The notes beneath the pieces are model-generated. The model was not told the origin of the DNA. It saw only the letters and a program-made list of their open reading frames with translations, and searched no databases. From assembly GCF_045629565.1 (NCBI RefSeq), contig NZ_JAZQRL010000028.1, forward strand, positions 62,001 through 126,000: 64,000 nt of DNA. Reading direction: 5' to 3'. This DNA comes from Arcticibacter sp045629565 (GTDB taxonomy: Bacteria > Bacteroidota > Bacteroidia > Sphingobacteriales > Sphingobacteriaceae). This document shows positions 1 to 10,094 of the stretch, in pieces. A program made the translations under genes and the position numbers. Within the stretch, counting starts at the first letter, position 1, and every line of letters starts with the position of its first letter.

Positions 1-58
1 ATCTGATTATGGATAAAATATTGTAAAATTGCCCTTTACGCAAAATGATCTCTCCAAA

Positions 59-2716
59 GTGGATAATTGCCGTTCCTTACAGTTTTCCTGTTATCTCGTA
101 TTCCTGATCCTGCTGGCTACAGGATGTGCTTCCAGCCAGAATGCGAATTTTCAGAACCTGACATCCCGATTTAACATCATGTATAATGCGGAAAGGCTGT
201 TAGGCGATTATATGAATACGGGTGATGTCTTTGTCGCCGATGACTATAGTGAACTACTTCCCGTTTTCAGAAAACTAAGGAAGGATAGAGATACAAAACT
301 TCTTGACTCTGTCATTCTAAAAGCCAATTCGATCATCTACAACAAGGCACAAAGCGACTTTCTAGACGACGCATACTTCCTGATTGCGGAAGCAAATTTT
401 TTAAAAGGCAACTTTTTTGATGCTGCGGAATTTTACAGCTACGTATATTCAACCTATCCCAACGACCCTGAATTAGCCCAGCTTTCGCGAATCAATAAAG
501 CACGCGCCCTAATGTTATTGAATAACGTCAGCGGGGCGACTGCAGTGCTTGACAGCGCATTCAAGTATGCCGAAACATCTGATAATATCCATCCTGATCT
601 ATTTGCATGGAAAACTCAGCTCCTGATTGCTCAAAATCAATTTGATGAAGCCGAATACATTCTTAGCCGGGCTCTGTCTGCCAGGCCTGACAAGTTGAAC
701 CGGCAGCGATGGACTTTTTTACTCGCCCAGCTACAGGAAAAAAACAATAAAAAGCATCTTGCCTTAGGGAACTTTAAAAAACTAAAAAAAAGCTTCGCAC
801 CTTCGGACTTAAACTTCCATGCGGATATAAACTATTTAACGTTATATAGTGAACTATATGGCAACAAAGTGGACAAAATCCAGATTTTACGAGGTCTTCT
901 GGATGAGAACCGGTATATAGACTTTAAAGACTGCATCTATTATAGGATAGGAAAAGTTCAGGAGCAGATGATCGAAATGGCCGATGCCTTGATGAGCTAT
1001 AGAAACTCGGTTAAGGCAAGCTCAAAAAATAGCAATCTGAAAGGCCTTACTTACACCTCCCTGGCGGATATCCATTTCAAAAGTGGGCTTTACAAGCGAG
1101 CGCAATCCTACTATGACAGCGCTTTGACTTATCTTCCTTCTTCCCATTCCCAGTATGCCGACATCCGCAAAAAATCGGAAGGTCTCAACCATCTCGCAGA
1201 GATATTCGAAAAGGTGGATTTTGAAGAAACCCTCCAGAGAATAGCGGCGTTGCCAGAAGATCAGCGGCAGCATGAGGTCACAGAGCTAATTCGGAAGAGA
1301 AGTTATGAAGAAGCGGAACAGTTAACCGCGAGTATACTGCCGGAAAGAGACGCGGAGGGCGGACGGGCCGATTTTTTTTACTTCAACAACGCAAAAGCGT
1401 TAACGCAGGGAGAGATTGACTTCAGGGAAAAATGGGGAGACAAAACATTGAGGGACAACTGGCGGTATGAAGCATCCGAAGGCTCAACTACCGAACCAAC
1501 ACTATCAGGCACAGGCCCAGCTCGAACAGGTATGGGTATTGAACTGCCTGCAGGAGCTGGACGGAGGTTCGAAGATTACATAAATAACCTTCCAATCAGC
1601 CAGGAGGCAATCGAAGCATCAAATGAACGTATCGCAGCATCCTTATATGAGATCGGGATGTTTTATTTAAACAACCTGCAGGATGAACAGCAAGCTTCAG
1701 CTGCATTACAAAGAGTTGCAGACTACTTGACAGGAACGAGCTACGCATTGCCGGCGTACTACCGCTTATTCTTGATGAAACGCCGTACCGAACCTTTATT
1801 AGCCAATCACTACGCAAATATTATTCTTTCAAGATATCCTCAAACAGAAATTGCGGACCTGATTCAGCATACAGCATCAGGTTCGAAAGACCCGGCATTT
1901 ACCTCAGCGGATGCGATCTACACGGATATCTACAGCCTTTTCGCTAACAAACAGTACGGAGAGGTTATCAGGCAGGTCGAAACGAAGAGGGAAGAAAAGC
2001 GATCAGGAAACTTAAGCTCGCAACTAGACTATCTTTACCTGATCTCTATGGGGCACACTCAAAGTCCCCGGGCATTTGAAGACTCCCTTCAATCATTTGC
2101 CTTCAGATATCCGAAAGATTCACTTGTAACACCACTTGTCCGCCAGCATCTCGAATATATCAGGCAAAACAGCGAATCGTTTTCAAAAAGAACAGTGGCG
2201 TTGTTAAATAATGAGATGATGGGCTCAGATAATAGTCTCCCACAGATCCACATGCGCGAAACGACTCCTAAGATCCCGAAAAATGCTGCAACTCCGAAAG
2301 ACGGGAACGAAAGCGGGCCCGTTCAGCAAAATCCCGGAGCTTCAAACACGACCCTGGCCACAAAGGCAAGGGTGCCGCATTATTTTGTGGTAAATATCCT
2401 AAGTGCAACAACGAATCTCAGCCCATCACGCTTTGGGATAGGTCAATTTAACCGCTCCATGTACCCTCAACTTGCAATAAAACATCAATTAAAAGTGGTG
2501 AATAAAGAAAATCAACTGATATTTGTAGGTCCCTTCCAGGATAAGGAGGAAGCACAATCATATGAAGCCCGGATTCTTCCTATGATTAAAACTATCATGA
2601 AGATACCTGAAGAAACATATAACTCTTTCGTCATTTCTCAAGAAGGACTTGAGCGATTGAATACACGTGAACAGATTCAAGCGCAAATAGAACACACTAC
2701 TAAGAACATTAAGTAA
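59..2716 (+). CDS. sprE: T9SS periplasmic lipoprotein, SprE/PorW-like TPR protein
   Basis: This is a large TPR-type lipoprotein of the SprE/PorW family, which in Bacteroidota links the type IX secretion motor to the outer-membrane translocon. From the GTG at 59 it has a compact lipoprotein signal (hydrophobic core then LLATGC, lipid-modified Cys23). A SprE-like stretch follows (QNLTSRFNIMYNAERLL), then helical TPR-like repeats over residues ~75-420, a low-complexity middle and a C-terminal SPOR-like region (FVGPFQDKEEAQSYEARILP). There is no in-frame ATG before the lipobox. The TTG at 29 is also possible but overlaps a -7-like TAAAATTG (24-31), so GTG59 is preferred. The gldKLMN operon about 4 kb downstream supports the T9SS assignment. 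The family call comes from N-terminal pattern and context and is fairly secure; the exact start is not. Confidence 0.75.
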   Translation: MDNCRSLQFSCYLVFLILLATGCASSQNANFQNLTSRFNIMYNAERLLGDYMNTGDVFVADDYSELLPVFRKLRKDRDTKLLDSVILKANSIIYNKAQSDFLDDAYFLIAEANFLKGNFFDAAEFYSYVYSTYPNDPELAQLSRINKARALMLLNNVSGATAVLDSAFKYAETSDNIHPDLFAWKTQLLIAQNQFDEAEYILSRALSARPDKLNRQRWTFLLAQLQEKNNKKHLALGNFKKLKKSFAPSDLNFHADINYLTLYSELYGNKVDKIQILRGLLDENRYIDFKDCIYYRIGKVQEQMIEMADALMSYRNSVKASSKNSNLKGLTYTSLADIHFKSGLYKRAQSYYDSALTYLPSSHSQYADIRKKSEGLNHLAEIFEKVDFEETLQRIAALPEDQRQHEVTELIRKRSYEEAEQLTASILPERDAEGGRADFFYFNNAKALTQGEIDFREKWGDKTLRDNWRYEASEGSTTEPTLSGTGPARTGMGIELPAGAGRRFEDYINNLPISQEAIEASNERIAASLYEIGMFYLNNLQDEQQASAALQRVADYLTGTSYALPAYYRLFLMKRRTEPLLANHYANIILSRYPQTEIADLIQHTASGSKDPAFTSADAIYTDIYSLFANKQYGEVIRQVETKREEKRSGNLSSQLDYLYLISMGHTQSPRAFEDSLQSFAFRYPKDSLVTPLVRQHLEYIRQNSESFSKRTVALLNNEMMGSDNSLPQIHMRETTPKIPKNAATPKDGNESGPVQQNPGASNTTLATKARVPHYFVVNILSATTNLSPSRFGIGQFNRSMYPQLAIKHQLKVVNKENQLIFVGPFQDKEEAQSYEARILPMIKTIMKIPEETYNSFVISQEGLERLNTREQIQAQIEHTTKNIK

Positions 2717-2720
2717 TCAT

Positions 2721-4979
2721 ATGCCACAAAAAAAGACTTCACTTACAAAGCAGGAGATCACTAAATACACCATAACATTTTGGAAGATTGTCATCGGAGT
2801 TATAGCCTTCGGAATCATCCTGATATTTAGCATCGGTCTTGGGCTTTTTGGTAAGCTACCGTCATTTAGAGATCTTGAAAACCCGAAGAGCAACCTTTCT
2901 TCAGACGTTATTTCGGATGATGGGGTGGTCCTTGGATCCTACTTTGTTCAGAACCGGTCGAATGTCCGTTATGACGAGATTTCTCCAAATGTCATTAATG
3001 CGCTGATCGCGACGGAGGATATTCGCTTTTACAGTCATTCGGGAATTGACTTTAAACGCATCTTTACCATTGTATTTTATAACCTCATGGGCAATAAGCA
3101 AGGTGCAAGTACCATCACTCAGCAGCTGGCCAAGAACCTTTTCCCGAGAGAGGGCGTTAACGGATTTTTCAGCATAGTAATTGTAAAATTCAAGGAGTGG
3201 ATCATCGCTTTGAAGCTCGAAAGGAACTACACAAAAGAAGAGATCATCACCATGTATCTGAATACTGTTGACTTTGGATCCTACAACAGTTTCGGCATTA
3301 AATCCGCAGCTCAAACGTATTTCAACACTACTCCCGACAAGCTAAGCCCTGAACAGGCCGCCGTTCTCATCGGTATGCTGAAGGGCCCCTCATGGTACAA
3401 TCCTGTTCGTAATCCAGACCGTTCTCTTGCCAGAAGAAACACCGTTCTTGAAAACATGGGAAAAGCGGGCTACCTGTCAGATCCGGAAACTGAAGAATTG
3501 AAGCAGAAGCCCCTGGTTCTCTCTTTTAAGGCAACCCATCACTTCGACGGGTATGCAGCCTACTTCAGAGCTGTTCTTAAAAAAGAAATACAAAAAATAT
3601 TTGAAGATCAGGAGATCGTTAAAGCTGACGGCACCCCCTACGACTTGGATCGCGACGGATTAAAAGTATACACTACCATCAATGCGCGAATGCAAAAGTA
3701 CGCCGAGCAAGCCCAGCGTGAGTATATGAAAACGCTTCAGAATGATTTTACCAGAGAATGGAAAAATCGCAATCCTTTCCAGGGCGAAGCCGCTAAATTG
3801 CTCAAGATTGGCATGATGAGGTCTGATAGATACCGGCAGCTCAAAGACGAAGGCGTATCTGAAGAGGACATAGTGAAGAACTTCAACACACCGGTTAAGA
3901 TGTCTATTTTCTCCTGGAATGGGGAAGTTGAAAAAACAATGACTCCAATGGACTCTATCAAATATTATAAGTTGCTTCTGCGCAATTCAATGATGTCCAT
4001 GGAACCACATACAGGCTTTGTTCGCGCCTGGGTCGGTGGCATAAGTTTCGAGCACTTCAAGTACGATCAGGTTAAAATGGGTACCCGCCAGGTGGGATCT
4101 ACTGCAAAGCCGTTTACCTATGCTGTCGCCATAGAGAATCAAGGATACTCTCCATGCTATATGGCCCCTAATGAGCCGGTAGAAATTGAGGGATATAGGC
4201 CCCGGGCTTATAAACCGATTCCCGGCTATATTTCGTTAAAAACCGCTCTGGCTTACTCCCAAAACTATGTAACGGTGTTTTTGATGAAGCAGGTTGGTGC
4301 TACGGCCGTTTCAACGCTTATTAAAAGGATGGGTATCACCAGCGACGTACCCGCTTATCCATCTATTTCTTTGGGTAGCTTCGAGGCATCTGTGTATGAT
4401 ATGGTGGGTGCTTATTCGGCTTTCGCCAACCATGGTATATGGACAGAGCCTACTTATCTCAGCCGCATTGAAGATAAGAATGGAAACGTGCTGTACGAGA
4501 GAAAGCCGCGTGTAGTAGTTGCTTTGAATCCACAGACAGCATACGCCATTACGGATATGCTGAAGGAAGTTGTACAAAGAGGTACCGGTCGCCGTCTTAG
4601 AACTAAATACAACCTGACGAATCCTATCGGCGGCAAAACGGGAACTACGCAGAACAATTCTGATGGATGGTTTATTGGCATTACTCCTCAATTGGTAACG
4701 GGTGTGTGGACAGGAGCTGAAGACCGTGCTATTCACTTCGCAAATACGAGCCAGGGCGGTGGTGCTAACTCTGCCTTACCCATTTTCGGTTTGTACATGA
4801 AGAAAGTATATGCAGATCCGACGCTTAAGTATACCAAAGGTGATTTTGAACCTCCAAAAGGAGGAAGTACCATAACATTGAATTGTGATGCATACGCGAA
4901 GAAACCAGGAAGCGACTCTACCGCTACAACGACACCTGCTACTGAACCTGTACTTCCCATCACCGAGCCGGCTCCATAA
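2721..4979 (+). CDS. Class A penicillin-binding protein (PBP1A-type)
   Basis: This bifunctional peptidoglycan synthase polymerises lipid II and cross-links the stem peptides in the periplasm. One membrane anchor spans residues ~20-43. The GT51 glycosyltransferase follows: catalytic Glu99 in ATEDIRFYSHSG, then GASTITQQLAKNLF (~128-141) and the KLERNYTKEEIITMYLN block (~165-181). The transpeptidase carries SxxK as STAK (Ser460-Lys463), SxN as SQN (513-515) and KTG as GGKTGTT (Lys639-Gly641), so both active sites look intact. The C-terminus is a Pro/Thr/Ser-rich tail. At 752 aa it has the usual family length. It starts 4 bp after the sprE-like gene and 11 bp before uvrC, suggesting a three-gene transcript. 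Confidence 0.95.
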   Translation: MPQKKTSLTKQEITKYTITFWKIVIGVIAFGIILIFSIGLGLFGKLPSFRDLENPKSNLSSDVISDDGVVLGSYFVQNRSNVRYDEISPNVINALIATEDIRFYSHSGIDFKRIFTIVFYNLMGNKQGASTITQQLAKNLFPREGVNGFFSIVIVKFKEWIIALKLERNYTKEEIITMYLNTVDFGSYNSFGIKSAAQTYFNTTPDKLSPEQAAVLIGMLKGPSWYNPVRNPDRSLARRNTVLENMGKAGYLSDPETEELKQKPLVLSFKATHHFDGYAAYFRAVLKKEIQKIFEDQEIVKADGTPYDLDRDGLKVYTTINARMQKYAEQAQREYMKTLQNDFTREWKNRNPFQGEAAKLLKIGMMRSDRYRQLKDEGVSEEDIVKNFNTPVKMSIFSWNGEVEKTMTPMDSIKYYKLLLRNSMMSMEPHTGFVRAWVGGISFEHFKYDQVKMGTRQVGSTAKPFTYAVAIENQGYSPCYMAPNEPVEIEGYRPRAYKPIPGYISLKTALAYSQNYVTVFLMKQVGATAVSTLIKRMGITSDVPAYPSISLGSFEASVYDMVGAYSAFANHGIWTEPTYLSRIEDKNGNVLYERKPRVVVALNPQTAYAITDMLKEVVQRGTGRRLRTKYNLTNPIGGKTGTTQNNSDGWFIGITPQLVTGVWTGAEDRAIHFANTSQGGGANSALPIFGLYMKKVYADPTLKYTKGDFEPPKGGSTITLNCDAYAKKPGSDSTATTTPATEPVLPITEPAP

Positions 4980-4990
4980 AGCGTAAAAGA

Positions 4991-6817
4991 ATGAAGTTTG
5001 ATTATCGTGAGGCGCTGAAGAAGATACCGCCCAAACCGGGCGTTTATCAATATTGGGACGGATCAGGCGAGCTGATCTACATTGGAAAGGCTAAAAACCT
5101 AAAAAACAGGGTAAGCTCCTACTTCAATAAAGATAACTATCGCATCAACTCCAAAACCAGGGTATTGGTTAGCAAGATAGCCGATATCACTTTTACAATT
5201 GTTGACACGGAAATAGATGCCTGGCTGCTCGAAAACAGTTTGATAAAAAAACATCAGCCGAGGTATAATGTTCTTCTGAAAGACGACAAGACATATCCCT
5301 GGATTGTCGTCAAAAATGAGCCGTTCCCCAGAATATACTGGACAAGGCGGATTATTAAGGATGGCTCCAAATATTTCGGGCCTTATGCTTCGATAAGTAT
5401 GATGCATACCATCCTTGATCTCATCAAGGAAATATACCCATTGAGAACATGTAATCTTCCTCTAAACCAGCCAAACATCGCTGCAGGAAAATTCAAAGTT
5501 TGCCTCGAGTATCAGATCGGTAATTGCAAGGGGCCTTGTCAGGCTTACCAGTCGGAGGAAGACTACAATCAGAGTATCGATAGCATTCGTGACATCCTGA
5601 ATGGGAAAATTGGCCAGGTAGTCAGAAGCCTGAAATCTCAGCTGGAAACCGCATCCCTGGAACTGAACTTTGAACTCGCTCATAAGCTTAAACGCCAGTA
5701 TGATCTGTTGGAAAAATACCAGAGTAAGTCTACCATCGTCAACTCTTCCATCTCTGATGTTGATGTCTTCAGCATAGCATCAGATGAAAAGCTGGCGTTC
5801 GTAAACTACCTTAAGGTTATGAACGGAACGGTCATCCAGACGCAGACTCTTGAACTCAAGAAAAGGCTAGATGAAACGGATGAAGATCTACTGAGTATCG
5901 CCATCTCTGAATTCCGTACTCGCTTTAACAGTACTTCAAAGGAAATTATTGTCCCGTTCGAATTAGAATTGGAAGACTCCTCCCTGAAGTTCACTGTGCC
6001 TAAACTTGGGGAGAAAAAGAAACTTCTTGATCTCTCACAAAAGAACGTCAGCTTCTTCAAACGCGACAAAATAGAGCAATATGAGAAGCTGAATCCGGAG
6101 GTGCGAACAGAAAGATTGTTGAATCAGATGATGAAAGATCTGCGTCTGAATCAACTACCAAGACATATTGAGTGCTTTGACAACTCAAACTTTCAGGGCA
6201 AATATCCGGTGTCGGCAATCGTGGTCTTCAAAGACGCAAAACCATCAAAGAAGGACTACAGGCACTTTAATGTGAAGACCGTGGAAGGCCCAAATGATTT
6301 TGCAACCATGGAGGAAGCGGTGTACAGGCGATACAAACGAATGCTTGAAGAAGATACACCTCTTCCGCAGCTCGTGATTATCGACGGCGGAAAAGGACAG
6401 CTCTCTGCAGCTATGAAAAGTCTGAAGCTTCTGGGTATTGAAAAGAAATTAACGGTGATCGGAATCGCCAAAAGGCTGGAAGAGTTGTTCTACCCCGGAG
6501 ACCAGTATCCCCTGTATCTCGACAAAAAATCCGAAACCCTGAGAATCATTCAGCAACTTCGTGATGAAGCACATCGCTTCGGTATCACCTTTCACAGGTT
6601 GAAGCGCGACAAGGGAACTTTGGTGACCGAACTGAATAACATCCCGGGCATCGGTAAAACTACCGCTGACAAACTCCTTTTGCACTTTAAATCAGTAAAG
6701 AAGATCCGTGAAGCAACACCCGAGGAACTCAGGTCGGTCCTGAACAAAAAACAAACAGAATCGCTACTTAGCTATTTCGCTGCAGACAACGCTGAACCGG
6801 GTTCTGATCTAATATGA
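4991..6817 (+). CDS. uvrC: Excinuclease ABC subunit C
   Basis: UvrC makes the dual incisions around bulky DNA lesions in nucleotide excision repair, with UvrA and UvrB. The N-terminal GIY-YIG nuclease is visible as GVY (17-19), YIG (30-32) and the catalytic Arg40. A cysteine-containing region (~160-180) and a coiled UVR/UvrB-binding motif (~195-245) follow, then the RNase H-like C-terminal nuclease (IECFDNSNFQG, LVIIDGGKGQLSAA) and terminal helix-hairpin-helix motifs (NNIPGIGKTTADKLLLHF). At 608 aa it is full length. It ends by overlapping the convergent gldN stop by 9 bp, so no separate terminator fits between them. Confidence 0.97.
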   Translation: MKFDYREALKKIPPKPGVYQYWDGSGELIYIGKAKNLKNRVSSYFNKDNYRINSKTRVLVSKIADITFTIVDTEIDAWLLENSLIKKHQPRYNVLLKDDKTYPWIVVKNEPFPRIYWTRRIIKDGSKYFGPYASISMMHTILDLIKEIYPLRTCNLPLNQPNIAAGKFKVCLEYQIGNCKGPCQAYQSEEDYNQSIDSIRDILNGKIGQVVRSLKSQLETASLELNFELAHKLKRQYDLLEKYQSKSTIVNSSISDVDVFSIASDEKLAFVNYLKVMNGTVIQTQTLELKKRLDETDEDLLSIAISEFRTRFNSTSKEIIVPFELELEDSSLKFTVPKLGEKKKLLDLSQKNVSFFKRDKIEQYEKLNPEVRTERLLNQMMKDLRLNQLPRHIECFDNSNFQGKYPVSAIVVFKDAKPSKKDYRHFNVKTVEGPNDFATMEEAVYRRYKRMLEEDTPLPQLVIIDGGKGQLSAAMKSLKLLGIEKKLTVIGIAKRLEELFYPGDQYPLYLDKKSETLRIIQQLRDEAHRFGITFHRLKRDKGTLVTELNNIPGIGKTTADKLLLHFKSVKKIREATPEELRSVLNKKQTESLLSYFAADNAEPGSDLI

Positions 6818-7681
6818 CCAAAGGTCATGCTCATAGTCCATGAGCTCTTTCTTAATCCTCTCCGACTCGTAAAGACGGTCTATCCCTGAAGCATAATCTT
6901 TAATTCGCAAATCGTCAGGATTAGACTCTTTAACAATGTAGCTCGAAAACAAGCGCTTCATGAAAATGTCATCGTAACTAAGTCCCGTTGCGTCGTTATT
7001 TCGCGTACTAACCGCTTTGGTTACGAAGATATGGCGGGCTTCAGGGAAATAAATCCAAAATGCGGGTTGCTCACCAAGATCCTGACCTGCCGCTTTTATC
7101 TTAACCATAGGAGCGATTCCAATGATGCGAGGCTCGAAGACCGATCTTTGTTTGTCGAATATCCAATCTTCCTTAATCTGAAACTTCGTTACACTGTCCG
7201 GATTGAACTCACCACTTTCCATGTGCGAGCCAATTTCTTCGCCCATATCATTGAATTCAGGAACTACTACGCTATCAGCAAATTTGGCCATCACCTGGCC
7301 TGGAGGCAGAATCGTCCCGAATGAGTCGCCATTAGGATCTGACTTTGTGCTTACTGCGTCATAAGCGGTGAGCTCACCTGCTTGCACAGCCTCCATTATC
7401 ACATCAATTAATCGTGATTTAGGTGAAGCATAAATGTGGTTCATCTTCTCTCGCAGATCAATTTCTCTCCAAACACGTCTGGAGAACATCACGTCTACAT
7501 CCCTGACGTTTGCATATGGGGTTACCCGGGCATTTTCAATATTCGCTTGTTTGAAATAACCATCCACTGGCCTTTCAACTTCAGCTGCCTGCGGAGTCTG
7601 CGAATTGTTTAAATTGGGACTCTGTGCATTTGCTGCAACAGCAAGCAGAGAGAACATTCCGATTATGCATAAGCTTCTCAT
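6809..7681 (-). CDS. gldN: Gliding motility / type IX secretion protein GldN
   Basis: GldN (PorN) is a periplasmic protein that, with the lipoprotein GldK, forms the ring linking the GldLM motor to the outer-membrane T9SS machinery. The product starts with a cleavable signal peptide (MRSLCIIGMFSLLAVAANAQ). The mature part has the family pattern, including VMFSRRVWREIDLREKMNH and the acidic C-terminal half ending in ELMDYEHDLWSY. Its 290 aa match the family. It lies 6 bp downstream of gldM as the last gene of gldKLMN and overlaps the 3' end of uvrC by 9 bp. Confidence 0.92.
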   Translation of the reverse strand: MRSLCIIGMFSLLAVAANAQSPNLNNSQTPQAAEVERPVDGYFKQANIENARVTPYANVRDVDVMFSRRVWREIDLREKMNHIYASPKSRLIDVIMEAVQAGELTAYDAVSTKSDPNGDSFGTILPPGQVMAKFADSVVVPEFNDMGEEIGSHMESGEFNPDSVTKFQIKEDWIFDKQRSVFEPRIIGIAPMVKIKAAGQDLGEQPAFWIYFPEARHIFVTKAVSTRNNDATGLSYDDIFMKRLFSSYIVKESNPDDLRIKDYASGIDRLYESERIKKELMDYEHDLWSY

Positions 7682-7687
7682 CTCAAT

Positions 7688-9211
7688 TTAATTAGCTGTT
7701 AACGCAATAGAATTTAAAGATCGTTGCGAACCATCAGGACCAACTGCAATAATGTTATCAAAAATAACTCTGGAACCAGGACCAATACCCGCAAGCGCCG
7801 ACTTCATTGCGGCACTCAAAGTATTTCCCGACGTACTTAAAACCACCGCATCTGCCCTTGGTTTGGCAATGATCAATGTGAAACGGGTCACGTCAAACCG
7901 GGCGTCAAAGTCAAAGTTCTCCAGCATCGCAAATACTTTACTTTGGGATTTTATCGCTACAGAACTTGCGACTCCACCCGTTTTCCCGACAAACTTGGCC
8001 ACAGGGTCAGGAATGCGCTTTACACGAAAGTCTGTAGTCCCAACAGTCTGAACCTTACCTGGTGCAATCTCAGCAGACACAGACACCTTCGCCTGCCCCG
8101 GAGAATTTACAGTGACAACATACTTGCCGCCTGCCCCTTTAATAGACCCGCCCTGCATACTCACCCGAAGATTCTCTTTAGGGATACCAGGCGCTGATAC
8201 CGACACCGGATTTGCAACACCTATATAGAATACGTTCATTTTATCAGGAGAAACCACTGCAGATGGACGCGCAACCTGGTATTTCTGCTCAGGGGTACGG
8301 TATTCCTTTATCGTGCCATCTGTCTGTTTAACTTTCACAATTCCAGACCACGAAAACATCCCCTCGCGTGTCGTTGGCACGGAGTAAATTCCCTTACCAT
8401 CTCTTAAGGGAAGATTAGCTCCTCCGACGGTAATTGACGGGCTCGTTCTTGAGTCATAAGCTGTCAAAAAAACTTCAGCAGTGTAAGGCTGACCTTGAAT
8501 CAGATACGAAGTAGGTGCAACCGCAACCGCTGCAAATTTATCAAGATTAACCACCGCCTGATCCATTTTTCCCAAAATACGCTTAATCACGTCTGCTTCA
8601 GCATTCTTCGCATCTGTTTGAATCTTAGTCAGAATGGTCATCGCTGCAGTCAGAGGTGTTCCTTCTCCAAAATTAATATCCTCCCATTTACGGCGTCCTT
8701 TAGCGGGATCATTCGCCTGCAGCGCCAGGTTGAGACCGGTTCTGTCTGTTTCATCCAACAAGCGGGTGAGCTTTTCGCGCGTTTCATTAATCTTCGCTTT
8801 AAGGGCAGCTCCCTTCTTCTGATTAATCATTATTCCTTGAGCGATATCTGTATTATCGCGTTGAACAAGATCGCCTGTCTCCTCACTATAGCCCTGTCCG
8901 GCCGTGGCAAATTCTTTCTTTAGCTCTTCTATGTAACCGTTCAACTCTTCAGAAACCGCCTGAGCCTGTTTTGCCCGCTCGTAAATAGGACGGGCGCGTT
9001 CAGGTTCCTCCTTTAGCTTCGTTGCCTCAAAAGACGAAAAAAGCTGCGTCACGCTGGTATTTACGTTTGAGCGGGAAGTTTCTAAACTATCATTAATGTT
9101 CTTAAACGCATTGAGTATACTATCTGACACATTCAACGCGAGCATAGCCAGCAATACCAAATACATGATATTGATCATCTTCTGTCTCGTCGTTTCTTTA
9201 CCTGCAGCCAT
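7688..9211 (-). CDS. gldM: Gliding motility / type IX secretion motor protein GldM
   Basis: GldM (PorM) forms the long periplasmic shaft of the proton-driven T9SS motor: one inner-membrane helix plus four periplasmic domains. The start MAAGKETTRQKMINIMYLVL and the membrane segment at residues ~13-31 are typical of the family. A helical domain (~35-220) precedes the beta-rich domains (VAPTSYLIQGQPYTAEVFL and onward) through the C-terminus at 507 aa. It sits 37 bp downstream of gldL and 6 bp upstream of gldN. Nothing is missing compared with the family. Confidence 0.95.
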   Translation of the reverse strand: MAAGKETTRQKMINIMYLVLLAMLALNVSDSILNAFKNINDSLETSRSNVNTSVTQLFSSFEATKLKEEPERARPIYERAKQAQAVSEELNGYIEELKKEFATAGQGYSEETGDLVQRDNTDIAQGIMINQKKGAALKAKINETREKLTRLLDETDRTGLNLALQANDPAKGRRKWEDINFGEGTPLTAAMTILTKIQTDAKNAEADVIKRILGKMDQAVVNLDKFAAVAVAPTSYLIQGQPYTAEVFLTAYDSRTSPSITVGGANLPLRDGKGIYSVPTTREGMFSWSGIVKVKQTDGTIKEYRTPEQKYQVARPSAVVSPDKMNVFYIGVANPVSVSAPGIPKENLRVSMQGGSIKGAGGKYVVTVNSPGQAKVSVSAEIAPGKVQTVGTTDFRVKRIPDPVAKFVGKTGGVASSVAIKSQSKVFAMLENFDFDARFDVTRFTLIIAKPRADAVVLSTSGNTLSAAMKSALAGIGPGSRVIFDNIIAVGPDGSQRSLNSIALTAN

Positions 9212-9248
9212 CTATTTAATTCTTGGATTGATCATGTACATCACTAAT

Positions 9249-10067
9249 TTAAACGCGTGGCTGGTTCATTGCTGAAAGCATATTACCATAAATCGCGTTC
9301 AAAGAGGCAAGATTCTTGGCAAGGCGCCCAACTTCTTCTTTAAATTGCTTGGAGTCTTCCATCGACTCATTGAAATTCTGCATGGTCAGCGAGACGTTCT
9401 GATAGAATTTGTTCATCGATTTCAGGTGGGCACTCGAGTCTTGAAGCTCCAATTCATAAACAGCATTTAGTGCCGACAAGTTACGAGCCAGATTATTTAC
9501 CTGCTCATGGTACGATTTCGTGTCTGCATTAGTGTTTCCAAGTTCAGCCAGATTCTCTGTAGCCTTAGAAAATGCAACATTAAGCTTGTCGAAACCACTT
9601 GATGCGCTTTTCACCTTAGCGGTGTACTCGTTAGTTGCGATAGAAGCGTCGGCAACTGTAGATATTGAGGCTACCTTATCACCAAAAGTTCTTAAGCCCT
9701 CTCCCAGGCTTTGAATCAACTCAGGACCAACTTTCGCATCCGCGAGCATTTTATCCAACGCCGCAGACGCCGGTGCTGTATTCGCTACCGGTGTCTGGCG
9801 AACAGCCTTTGGCGATGACTCACCACTGAAATCATCAGCAAGTTCTGGATAGACCCTGGCCCATTCCGGGTCTTTAGCAGGAGGAACAAACCCTGTTAAA
9901 AAGAACAAGAACGCTTCAACTCCAAGCCCTATACCAATCATGTAATTGCCCCAAATACCCCCTATATGAAGAATCTTAAACAATGCACCCAAAATAACAA
10001 TACTTGCACCCCAGGATATTGCTTTATGCAGGAATGCCTCAAATCCTGTGCTTTTCTTCTCAGCCAT
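9249..10067 (-). CDS. gldL: Gliding motility / type IX secretion motor protein GldL
   Basis: GldL (PorL) is the inner-membrane stator-like pentamer surrounding the GldM helices; the pair converts proton-motive force into movement. Two transmembrane helices are visible (residues ~14-34 and ~40-60), followed by a long, mostly helical cytoplasmic domain to residue 272. A Lys in the first helix (K31) and a Glu in the second (E51, GLGVEAFLFF) are seen; I infer they correspond to the charged residues reported as important for proton transfer in the family. The C-terminal domain contains internally similar helices (VNNLARNLSALNAVYE and VGRLAKNLASLNAIYG), suggesting an internal duplication. It lies directly downstream of gldK. 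Confidence 0.93.
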   Translation of the reverse strand: MAEKKSTGFEAFLHKAISWGASIVILGALFKILHIGGIWGNYMIGIGLGVEAFLFFLTGFVPPAKDPEWARVYPELADDFSGESSPKAVRQTPVANTAPASAALDKMLADAKVGPELIQSLGEGLRTFGDKVASISTVADASIATNEYTAKVKSASSGFDKLNVAFSKATENLAELGNTNADTKSYHEQVNNLARNLSALNAVYELELQDSSAHLKSMNKFYQNVSLTMQNFNESMEDSKQFKEEVGRLAKNLASLNAIYGNMLSAMNQPRV

Positions 10068-10094
10068 CTTACTAGATATTTATGTTTTTTTTAA